A stretch of 64,000 nt of DNA. Origin: Streptomyces graminofaciens. GTDB lineage: Bacteria; Actinomycetota; Actinomycetes; Streptomycetales; Streptomycetaceae. The translations under genes and the position numbers were made by a program. Positions 45,017 to 55,083 of this stretch are shown piece after piece (within the stretch, counting starts at the first letter, position 1; each line of letters begins with the position of its first letter). The notes below the pieces were generated by a model. That model saw only the letters and a list, made by a program, of their open reading frames with translations, was not told the DNA's origin and made no database searches. Where the stretch lies: positions 10,884,501 through 10,948,500 of the forward strand of contig NZ_AP018448.1 in assembly GCF_030294945.1 (NCBI RefSeq), written 5' to 3'.

Positions 45017-45688
45017 TCAGCCCAGGGGATTGGTGGCGTCTCGCAGCGTGACCAGGGCAGGGGCGTACATGCGGGCCTTGATGGTGCCGAGCGTGTCGCC
45101 GGCCTTGTTCATCTGTGCCTGGGCGATCTCGATCGCGGTGGAGCGCACGGCGTCCTCGCTGACCGCCTGGTCGACGATGCCGGCGGCCGCGGCGTCGGAG
45201 CCGCCGTAGCGGCGGGCGGTGAGCATGGCCTCGTGGGCGGTCTGCGGCGTCAGCCGGGACTGGATGAGGGCGGCCATGCCGGGGGTGAAGGGGATGTTGA
45301 TGTCCGCTTCGGGCAGGCACCAGTAGCCGCGGTCGGCACGCATCACGCGGAAGTCGTGGGCGAGGGAGAACATCGCGCCGGCGGCGAAGGTGTGCCCCTG
45401 CAGTGCGGCCACCGTGATGACCGGCAGCGACAGCATCCGCGCGAACAGCTCGTGGACCGAGACGACGTAGGCGTCGTACTGGTCGCCGTTGGCGAACAGC
45501 CAGTCCAGGTCGAGCCCGTTGGAGTAGAACTTGCCGGTGGCGGCGGTGACCAGAGCGCGGGAGCCTTCGGCCTTCTCCACCTCGTCGAGCGCGGCACTGA
45601 CGGCAGCGAGCCAGTCGGGGTGGAAACGGTTCTCTCCGTCTCCGAGGTCGAGGACGAAGACGTTGTCGTGGCGGTCGAGCGAGGGCAT
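45017..45688 (-). CDS. Enoyl-CoA hydratase/isomerase family protein
   Basis: A 223-residue crotonase-fold enzyme. ATG 45688 (MPSLDRHDNVFVLDLGDGEN) follows GAAGGAG. LVTAATGKFYSNGLDLDWLF and AALQGHTFAAGAMFSLAHDF supply the oxyanion-hole loops; the second catalytic Glu region reads YWCLPEADINIPFTPG. It hydrates or isomerises an acyl-CoA. It is encoded between TetR and the molybdopterin oxidoreductase, 90 bp upstream of the latter, probably in one operon. Its C-terminal half is duplicated at 7560-7905. Confidence 0.93.
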   Translation of the reverse strand: MPSLDRHDNVFVLDLGDGENRFHPDWLAAVSAALDEVEKAEGSRALVTAATGKFYSNGLDLDWLFANGDQYDAYVVSVHELFARMLSLPVITVAALQGHTFAAGAMFSLAHDFRVMRADRGYWCLPEADINIPFTPGMAALIQSRLTPQTAHEAMLTARRYGGSDAAAAGIVDQAVSEDAVRSTAIEIAQAQMNKAGDTLGTIKARMYAPALVTLRDATNPLG

Positions 45689-45732
45689 GGCGACTCCTTC
45701 GAGCTGAGCTGACTGGGGCATGGAACTGCGGG

Positions 45733-46344
45733 CTACGGCCGGGGGCCGGGTTCGGCACCGGGGCGGTCGCGCAGGGCGTAGAGGAGCAGGTCGTGGATCT
45801 CGGAGGCGGCTGCCTCGATCGGAGCGGTGCTCTGCTCGGCCCGGCACATGATCACCGCGCCTTCGACCGCGGCGATGATGAAGGCGCCCAGCCTGCGGCT
45901 GCGTTCCTCGGTCAGGCCGTGCCGGACGAGCAGGGCCGCGAGGGCCTCCTGCCAGCGGGCGAAGACAGCGGCTGCTGAGAGGGCCAGTTGGGGTGCGTCG
46001 TCGTTGGTCTCGACGGCCACCGCCACGATCGGGCAGCCGGCCCGGAAGCCGCTCTCCACGAGCCGGTCGCGCCACAGCGCGAAGAACGCGTCGACGGCCT
46101 CCACCGGGTCGTCCGTCTGCATGGCGGCGTCGATCAGGCCCGCGATGAAGTCCCCCGCCAGTGCCACCGCCTCATCGATGAGCTGAGTCCGCCCGCCGGG
46201 GAAGTGGTGATACACCGAGCCCCGAGGGGCTCCGCTGTGCGCGAGCACGCGGTCGATGCTGGTCGCGCTTGCCCCGTACTCACGCAGCAGTGCAGCGGCA
46301 CTGAGGATCATCCGGTCACGGCTGTCACTCCTGCGCGGGCTCAC
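45733..46344 (-). CDS. TetR-family transcriptional regulator
   Basis: A 203-residue regulator; GTG 46344 (VSPRRSDSRDRMILSAAALL) follows GGAAGGG. The HTH is YGASATSIDRVLAHSGAPRG-SVYHHFPGG (about 23-52), close to the LmrA/YxaF-type group, and the C-terminal domain has CPIVAVAVETNDD. It lies 44 bp upstream of the enoyl-CoA hydratase gene on the same strand and likely represses this operon. The ligand is unknown. Confidence 0.93.
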   Translation of the reverse strand: MSPRRSDSRDRMILSAAALLREYGASATSIDRVLAHSGAPRGSVYHHFPGGRTQLIDEAVALAGDFIAGLIDAAMQTDDPVEAVDAFFALWRDRLVESGFRAGCPIVAVAVETNDDAPQLALSAAAVFARWQEALAALLVRHGLTEERSRRLGAFIIAAVEGAVIMCRAEQSTAPIEAAASEIHDLLLYALRDRPGAEPGPRP

Positions 46345-46734
46345 CCGCCCACCACCCTTCCGACGAGGACGTGGCTCGCCGAGCGAGCTACCTGCCGGTA
46401 ACTTATGGGGTATGGCATAGAACATGCAAGAGGGGATCGGGAGGCCGTTCAGTAGGAGCCGACGAGTGTCGCCGCATCGACGCGCTGAACCTCGGTGTGC
46501 TCGGCCCCCACGACCTGTGCCTGTCGGACAACGGCACCTGCCCGGGCCCGCAGCGGGCGCAGGGCCGTCCCAGCCGGGGCGCCGCGCGTTAGTTCTCTGT
46601 CAAGTTCCGCGTGTTGAGCAGGCGGAGCAGCTGCGACGCTCCTCGTCGTGGCGGTCGATGGCGCGGCACCAGCCGAGCCGGTGCAGGTCGTCATCGCCGG
46701 AGTGATCAAGGGCTGAAGCGGACCGCCGGCAGTA
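46345..46734. other. Gap with possible relics, no named gene
   Basis: Minus-strand tails such as VVRQAQVVGAEHTEVQRVDA followed by ATLVGSY-stop (46449) and DDDLHRLGWCRAIDRHDEER look like decayed coding ends, but I cannot assign a family. A TetR promoter should lie at the left end. Confidence 0.35.
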
Positions 46735-47500
46735 TTTGGGCCACCGAGGACGCCGCTGCGGACACACGAGCCGGGCGGCACGCCCAGGGGCTGTTCCAGG
46801 CCGTGCACACCCTGACCGAATCCGGCCGGAGCTACAGCGCCGTGGCCCGGGACCTCGGACTGGACCGCCGGACCGTGCGCAAGTATGCCCGCGCCCGAAC
46901 CTGGCAGGAGGTCGTGCGCCGCCCACCCCCGCAAGCCCTCCACCCTGGACCCCTACCGCGACTACCTGCAACAACGCTGGGACGAAGGCGAACACAATGC
47001 GATGGTCCTCCACGAGGAACTCCGCACCAAGGGCTACCTCGGGCACTACCAGCGCGTGAAGATGGCCATCGCGCCCCTGCGACGCGGACTGCCGCTGGAC
47101 CCCGCGAGCACCCGCCGTCCTCACGCGAGACCGCCCGATGGATCGCCACCCACCCGGACCGCCGCGGCCTCCACGTCACCGAGCGCCTGCACCGGCTCCT
47201 CGAGCACTGTCCGGAACTCAAGCACGCCCACGACCTGGCCCGCAGGTTCGCCGCCATGCTCGACAACCGTGACGCCGCACCCCTGCCGTCCTGGCTCGAC
47301 GAGCTCTCCCACAGTGGACTGCCACCGCTTGCCGGCATCGCCGGAGCCCTGCGCGAAGACCAGCACGCCGTCGCGCAGGGGATCTCCACCACCTACAACT
47401 CTGGCGTCAACGAAAGCCGCATCACCGACGTCAAACTCCAGAAACGCCTGATGGCCGGAGGCACCGGCGTTCCGCTCCTGCGCCACCGCGTCGTCCTGAT
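46735..47500 (+). mobile_element. Frameshifted ISL3-family transposase relic (middle and C-terminal parts)
   Basis: The plus strand reads LTESGRSYSAVARDLGLDRR, TVRKYARARTWQE, then in another frame HPRKPSTLDPYRDYLQQRWD and GYLGHYQRVKMAIAPLRRGL, and again in the first frame AQGISTTYNSGVNESRITDV with LQKRLMAG. These are the HTH and late catalytic parts of ISL3 transposases; at least two frameshifts separate them. The zinc-binding N-terminus is not here; such a piece is at 11605-11835. Confidence 0.75.
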
Positions 47501-47559
47501 CGCCCACCTCCGCCGCCGTTACGCGGACCGGCCGACCACGGCACCCAGACGATCTCCGC

Positions 47560-47848
47560 CTACGAAAATCTTGCCACTTCAGCTCGTACGCCGACACCGC
47601 GGCAACATGCGCCGCCCACGGCGCTACTGCCACCGCCTTATGCGGGTCTTTTACATGTCCGCCATGGTCGCCGCCCGCTCCTGCCCTGTCTCGCAAGCCT
47701 TCTACGAACGCAAGAGAGCCGAGGGAAAATACCACAAACAGGCGATCATAGCCCTCGCTCGACGTCGTCTGAACGTCTTATGGGCCTGATACGCGACGGT
47801 CGTACCTTCGAGCCCACCGCACCGTCGCCCGCGATCGCACTCCCCTGA
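47560..47848 (+). mobile_element. C-terminal relic of an IS110-family transposase
   Basis: The plus frame reads RRHRGNMRRPRRYCHRLMRV, FYMSAMVAARSCPVSQAFYE and KQAIIALARRRLNVLWA, the conserved Transposase_20 end of IS110/IS116/IS902 enzymes. A 2-base loss after LWA ends the frame early; the original continuation is visible as LIRDGRTFEPTAPSP. It is joined directly to the ISL3 relic. Confidence 0.8.
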
Positions 47849-47894
47849 AACCCACACAGCCTGTCACCGACACCAGTTGACAACTCCATTGGGA

Positions 47895-49622
47895 TCAGTA
47901 GCCGGTTTCTCCTGCGCTCGCGGACTGCGCGTGTGCCGCGACGCGGCTGAGGTGGTGAGCGCCGTAGGCGTTGGCTTCGGATATCCGGCGGTGGCTCTGG
48001 TCGGTGATGCCGTCGCGGGTGTCGAGGACGGCCTGGAGCGTTCGGACGTGGATCCAGCCTCCGAGGACCAAGCCCCACATCTTGAGATAGGGGACGCCGC
48101 CGGCATGGGCGTCACGTCGGCGGCCCTCGGCTGCGTGCTCCAGCAGAAGGGCGGTGACGTCTCGAATCGAGGCGAGGGACCGCGTCATTCGCTCGGACGT
48201 GGCGACGGCTACTGGGTCCTCGGCTTCGGCCAGCTGTCGAACATCGGTCTCGATCATGTCGAGCACGCGGGAGGCCGTGCTGGCTCGATCTCGCAGAATC
48301 TTGCGGCCGAGGAAGTCGTTGGCCTGGATCGCGGTGGTGCCTTCGTAGATTGCAGCGATGCGGACGTCGCGGTAGTACTGGGCGACGCCGGTGTCCTCGA
48401 TGAAGCCGGCGCCGCCATGGACCTGGACGGCGTCGGAGGTGATGCCGATGGCTTCCTCGGTTAGCCAGCCCTTCACGACGGGGATGAGGAAGTCGGTGAG
48501 CTCGAGGCTCTCGGCGTCTCCGGCGAATGCTCGGTCGAGGTGGATGCTGGTTTGCAGCATCAGCCCACGCATGGCGGTGATGATGCTGGCCGACGAGGAC
48601 AACAGGCGCGCTACGTCGGGGTGGCGGGCGATGGGTGTGCCTTCGGGCTCGTCCAGGACCCTGCCCTGGACACGATCGTGGGCGTAGTGGTGAGCCGCCT
48701 GGTGGGCGCGGTCGGCGATGCCGAGGGCCCAGATGCCGGCGCCGAGGCGGCTGAGGTTCATCATCACGAACATCGCCGGGATCCCCTGGTTCAGCTCCCC
48801 CAGGAGAAAGCCGGTTGCGTCCTCGTACTGCAGGACGCAGGTCGGGCTGCCTTTGATGCCCATCTTGTGCTCGAGTGCGATGGGGGTGACCCCGTTCGCG
48901 TGGCCCGGGCGGCCATCGGCGTCGGGAAGGAATTTGGGGACGATGAACAGTGACAGTCCCCGTAGCCCTGCCGGTGCGTCCGGCGTTCGAGCGAGTACGA
49001 GGTGCACGATGTTCTCGGTCAGGTCGTGGTCGCCCCAGGAGATGTAGATCTTCTGACCGCTTACACGCCATGTCTGATCGTCCTGCGGTCGAGCGAGGGT
49101 GCGGATTGCGGCGAGGTCCGTGCCGGCCTGGGGTTCCGTCAGGTTCATCGTGCCGGTCCAGCGGCCTTCGGCCATCGGCTCGAGGTAGACGGATTTCTGC
49201 TCGGGTGTGCCGGACCAGGAGATTGCGGCGACGGCGCCTTGGGTCAGTCCGCTGCACATGGCGAATGCAGGGTTCGCAGCGCTCCACAGTTCGGTGAGAG
49301 CTGCCGAGACGATTCGGGGAGCGCCGCCGGCTTCGACCGGTGCACCTACGCTGCTCCAGCCCGCCCCGATGAACTTCGCGTAGGCCTCGCGCATGCCGGG
49401 TGCGGTGACGACCTGCCCGTTCTCGATGCGCGCTGCGACCCGGTCGCCGGAGACGTTGGTGTCCTGCAGGACCTCGGCGGCCAGTTTGGCGGCCGGCCAC
49501 AGAATGGCCACGACGTCGTCGATGTCGTATTCGCCGTCGGTCACGTCCGCCAGGTGCTCGGCGCCGTTCATGACGCGGCGCAGGAAGAACTCGTACTCAT
49601 TGATCGGTGGGGTGTAGCTCAT
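47895..49622 (-). CDS. Acyl-CoA dehydrogenase (long, DmdC-like type)
   Basis: A 575-residue FAD enzyme. ATG 49622 (MSYTPPINEYEFFLRRVMNG) has only a weak GTGAGAA upstream. The family order is an N-terminal helical extension (YTPPINEYEFFL), then MNLTEPQAGTDLAAIRTLAR (substrate/FAD region, about 158-178), QVHGGAGFIEDTGVAQYYRD and the catalytic-base region AAIYEGTTAIQANDFLGRKI (about 440), and a C-terminal extra domain, as in the DmdC/long-chain group. It introduces a double bond into an acyl-CoA. It is the last gene of the PadR-NTF2-reductase operon. Confidence 0.93.
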   Translation of the reverse strand: MSYTPPINEYEFFLRRVMNGAEHLADVTDGEYDIDDVVAILWPAAKLAAEVLQDTNVSGDRVAARIENGQVVTAPGMREAYAKFIGAGWSSVGAPVEAGGAPRIVSAALTELWSAANPAFAMCSGLTQGAVAAISWSGTPEQKSVYLEPMAEGRWTGTMNLTEPQAGTDLAAIRTLARPQDDQTWRVSGQKIYISWGDHDLTENIVHLVLARTPDAPAGLRGLSLFIVPKFLPDADGRPGHANGVTPIALEHKMGIKGSPTCVLQYEDATGFLLGELNQGIPAMFVMMNLSRLGAGIWALGIADRAHQAAHHYAHDRVQGRVLDEPEGTPIARHPDVARLLSSSASIITAMRGLMLQTSIHLDRAFAGDAESLELTDFLIPVVKGWLTEEAIGITSDAVQVHGGAGFIEDTGVAQYYRDVRIAAIYEGTTAIQANDFLGRKILRDRASTASRVLDMIETDVRQLAEAEDPVAVATSERMTRSLASIRDVTALLLEHAAEGRRRDAHAGGVPYLKMWGLVLGGWIHVRTLQAVLDTRDGITDQSHRRISEANAYGAHHLSRVAAHAQSASAGETGY

Positions 49623-49725
49623 GGCGGTTCTCACCGTTCTGGACTCGTGGATCAGGGGCGGTTCGGCACAGCGCCGCATCGTTGGGGAGGTTTGTTCAGG
49701 GACCGTGGTGAACCGCGGGCCGGGG

Positions 49726-52274
<2,549 letters not shown>

Positions 52275-52278
<4 letters not shown>

Positions 52279-52823
52279 CGGTCCGTCTCCTCGGGCGCCA
52301 GCCGCTGCAGAATCTCGTCGCACCAGGCCAGCGCGGTCTCCTCGGCCAGCATTCCCCCGCGCAGCACGAGCCAGGCGCCCATCTGGTCCGGGCGCAGGGC
52401 GTCGGGGTCGGGATAGAAGCGCGCGGCGCTCTCGGCGTAGTAGGCGAGGCGTTCTTCGTGCACCCGGCGGCGGGTGCGGACATCTTCGACGATCGCAGTC
52501 GCGTTTCCGAATGGCAGGGCACGAAGTTTGACCGCGAACTCGCTGCGCAGGTACTCGACCGGCGTTGCCTTGGATGTCCACGCACCCAGCTCATCGCGAC
52601 CAGCCGATGTAAGAACGTAGACCTTCTTGTCGGGTCGCCCGTCCTGGGGCACGGTCTCGAACTCGACCCAGCCGGCGCGCTCCATCCGGCCCAGCACCTT
52701 GTAGATCTGCTGGTGGCTGGCCTGCCAGAAGTAACCGATCGATGCGTCGAACCGACGCGCCAGGTCGTATCCCGTGGCGGACTTTTCCGCCAAGGACACA
52801 AGAATCGCGTGCTCCAAAGCCAT
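52275..52823 (-). CDS. PadR-family transcriptional regulator
   Basis: A 182-residue regulator. ATG 52823 (MALEHAILVSLAEKSATGYD) is chosen by alignment with PadR N-termini; the ribosome site is weak and leaderless expression is possible. The winged helix (about 1-85) has SATGYDLARRFDASIGYFWQ, HQQIYKVLGRMERAGWVEFE and KVYVLTSAGRDEL; the C-terminal helices (about 90-175) are those of the AphA/PadR_C group. It starts the operon with the NTF2 relic, reductase and acyl-CoA dehydrogenase and probably represses it in response to a phenolic or acyl ligand. Confidence 0.92.
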
Positions 52824-53119
52824 GAGCGCACCGTAATATGCAAATGGATGCTGTGCAACTAGATGCATATGGTCCTTCGTGAGCTGGGGTGGACCGCGCC
52901 GCGACTGCCCGGGGTGGCCTGCAGCGGCCGTGTCGCGCCGGTCCGTGTCGGCTGATCTGGCTTCCTGACGTGACCGAGGATCGTCCTGCCGGTAGCTCGA
53001 AGACGGGCGGGCGTGTGACGCATGTCGTCTGCGATACTGCTGCGCTGCTTCGCTGGGACCGTTGAGGGGTCTCGAGCTGCCCTTCGACCATCTGTTCTTC
53101 GCGTAATCCGGAACAGCCC

Positions 53120-53345
53120 TGCGCGGTCGCGTGCGGCATGGCCATGGCCATGGAGTGCCGGGGCATCTTCGGGGTTGCGAAGATTTCGAGCCCCGCGTCC
53201 GCACAGCGGTCGCTCGCCCGCTCGAAGACCTTCGTCCAGCTCGCGTACTCCATCGGCAGGCCACTCTCCGTCAGCCGCAGCATCGCCGGCTCCAGACCGT
53301 CCTCGCCGTCGACGAACGGCAGCATCCGCTCGGCGGCCGTCAGCC
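53120..53345 (-). pseudogene. C-terminal relic of a tyrosine recombinase
   Basis: The minus frame reads TAAERMLPFVDGEDGLEPAM, LRLTESGLPMEYASWTKVFE, RASDRCADAGLEIFATPKMP and RHSMAMAM. The WxxVFxRAxxRC...GL...TPxxxRHSxAxxM pattern is that of actinomycete integrases just around the second catalytic Arg/His. The final Tyr is not seen. It is fused to an amidohydrolase fragment upstream; the stretch 52824-53119 holds no gene. Confidence 0.6.
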
Positions 53346-53670
53346 GCCCCGGCGCGCTCTGCCCACGCCGCCGTCCCGGCTCGTCCCGTGCATCGGCCCA
53401 ACAGAAGTGGGTGCGGCGGTGAGCTTGCGCTGCTCGGCCAACGTGGCGTAGGCGCGGAGCATGTTCGCGTCGGCTGCCGCGTCCATGAAGGTCGTGACGC
53501 CCTGGGCGCGCGGCGCGGCGAGGGCCGCCTCGGCGTACCGGAAGTTGTCGGCGTTGGTGGGGGCCGGAAGGACGACACTGATGAGGCGGCGGCGCCGTTC
53601 TGGAGGATGCCGGTGGGCTCCCCGCCGTGTCGCGCTCGATGATCCCGCCCGCCAGGTCGGGCGTCGCCAA
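53346..53670 (-). pseudogene. Fragment of a YtcJ-like amidohydrolase
   Basis: In two minus frames it reads ATPDLAGGIIERDTAGSP, then VVLPAPTNADNFRYAEAALA and GVTTFMDAAADANMLRAYAT-LAEQRKLTA, then HFCWADARDEPG. This is the middle part of YtcJ-type amidohydrolases. Both ends are missing and at least two frameshifts are needed. It stops just before MerR-type site 4. Confidence 0.6.
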
Positions 53671-53678
53671 ACCGGGGC

Positions 53679-53710
53679 TTGCACCTGACGCTAGCGTCAG
53701 GTTCTACCGT
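53679..53710 (+). promoter_or_regulatory. MerR-type promoter/operator (site 4, perfect palindrome)
   Basis: TTGCAC and TACCGT enclose a 20-bp spacer. ACCTGACGCTAGCGTCAGGT (53683-53702) is a perfect 20-bp palindrome spanning most of it. It is about 110 bp upstream of the VOC gene and points to it. Confidence 0.8.
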
Positions 53711-53820
53711 TGGGGCTGAAGTTGCAGGCCAGAGCCGGGAGTTGACCCCCGATCGGCCTGGATCAGTGTCGCCTGGCCAGTGCCTACGGCGATCGCTCCC
53801 TCACCCCACAGAGGAGAATC

Positions 53821-54262
53821 ATGCCCTTCCATCACATCTGCGTCATGGTGAGCGATCTGGAGCGATCGTTGCCCTTTTACCAGGACCTCCTGGGCTTCAA
53901 GAACGTGCTGTTCGAGAGCACCGAGCCCGGAAACTGGTTCGATTCCGGCGAAGAACGCGGCGACCCGGATCGTGATCGTCTCCGACGACTCCGGCGCGAC
54001 GCTGGAACTGCAACAGGCCGCCAACCCGACCACCACCAAGGCTCCGGACGAGTACCTGCGCTACGGTGCGACCGGCATCACGGAGCTGGCGCTCACAGTG
54101 CCCGACATCGATGACCTCTTTCAGCGTGTCAAGGCCGCTGGTGTCGAGGTTCAGACCGACTACATCTGGACCCCGGTACCCGGACTTCGGTCTTTCCTGT
54201 TCTACGACCCCGACGGGGCGCTCATCCAGGCCATGGAAGTCTCGGACGACCAATCCACGTAA
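53821..54262 (+). pseudogene. VOC-family protein with one frameshift
   Basis: ATG 53821 (MPFHHICVMVSDLERSLPFY) opens the first beta-alpha-beta unit of a glyoxalase/dioxygenase-fold protein. A frame change at about 53945 leads to NAATRIVIVSDDSGATLELQ and later VPGLRSFLFYDPDGALIQAM, ending at 54262. The total is 442 bp, one base off a whole number of codons, so a single indel separates the halves. Metal-ligand positions (early His, Glu of LELQ) are otherwise in place. It could be a real mutation or a sequencing error. It follows MerR-type site 4. Confidence 0.8.
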
Positions 54263-54544
54263 GCGAAGCGATGCCCGACGCACTCGCCCGGTTTGAACCG
54301 CTCGGGGGCTGGTGGAGGCTGTGATGTGTCCCGCGTCTCATGGAGCCACCTTGCTGGTTCCCGGCACTCAATGAGCATCTTCGGGTCAAGGCTTCGGCGT
54401 TGTCGCGTGACGCCCCGGTTCGAGCGCTCCGTCGGCTCAGCGGGGACCCGGAGTGTGGCAGGCAAAGCTTCAAGATCATGGAGTTCTCTACGCCCCGTGA
54501 TCCGAGTGGAAGACCGTGCCTGCCGGCGCGCCATTGCTGATCCT

Positions 54545-54710
54545 GACTGCCCTTGACCAACTCCGCGAGCATTCCGACGTCGTTCGCGAGGAGGTCCCGG
54601 GCCTGTGGCGCGGCTGGCCTAGGTGTTGGAGCCGCGGGATCAGCGCGAGGTGCGCCACCGCCTGGCCGTGGTGCTCGCACTCACCGCGTCTGCCGTGCAG
54701 GCCGGGGCGA
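54545..54710 (+). mobile_element. N-terminal relic of an ISAs1-family transposase
   Basis: Across frames the plus strand gives LREHSDVVREEVPGLW, then LEPRDQREVRHRLAVVLALT and ASAV. The LxxPRxxRxxRHxLxxxLAL start is that of ISAs1 transposases. It is joined to a subtilase tail at about 54710. The C-terminal ISAs1 piece at 4130-4352 could come from a similar element. Confidence 0.55.
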
Positions 54711-54714
54711 CACC

Positions 54715-54992
54715 GCAGTACACGCTCTGGAGCTGGAAGGGCTCTGGAGCTGGGAGGTTCGGCCAGGGCGAACCCGACGCTCCCGCCACCGTCACCCCGG
54801 CCACCCGGCCACCCGGCCACCCGGCCACCCGGCCACCCGGCCACCCGGCCACCCGGCCGGTGGGCCGGGGGCGACCGGCTCCAACCCAAGTTGACCAGGC
54901 CCGCTTTGCAGGCCACGCAGTACCTCGGCCTCGTCGAATACGGCGACGGTTCGAGCACCCTCGGGCGCACGGTTTCGACAGTCACGCCGTAG
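54715..54992 (+). pseudogene. Decayed copy of the C-terminal end of the S8 peptidase gene
   Basis: QYTLWSWKG near the left end and LGLVEYGDGSSTLGRTVSTV-TP-stop at the right match the last 80 residues of the intact peptidase at 55084-58374 (QYTLWSWKVGQ, YVGAVEYGDGSTSLGHTVLT). Several frame changes occur and the middle is replaced by a CCACCCGG array. It lies directly upstream of the intact gene, as expected for the remains of a tandem duplicate. Confidence 0.8.
54801..54856. repeat. Seven tandem copies of CCACCCGG
   Basis: Seven exact 8-bp units, 56 bp, inside the decayed peptidase tail. Because 8 is not a multiple of 3, copy-number changes would shift the frame. Confidence 0.95.
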
Positions 54993-55083
54993 CCCCTGCA
55001 CACCCCCACAGCCGCAGGAGCGGTTGGCGGCCGGACACCTGGCGCCCGATGCCTCCGCGGCACCCGATCGATATGGATCACAA

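Noticed and set aside
54545..54710. An intact ISAs1 element around 54.6 kb
   Set aside because: Only the N-terminal segment is visible, in several frames, and no catalytic DDE region follows.
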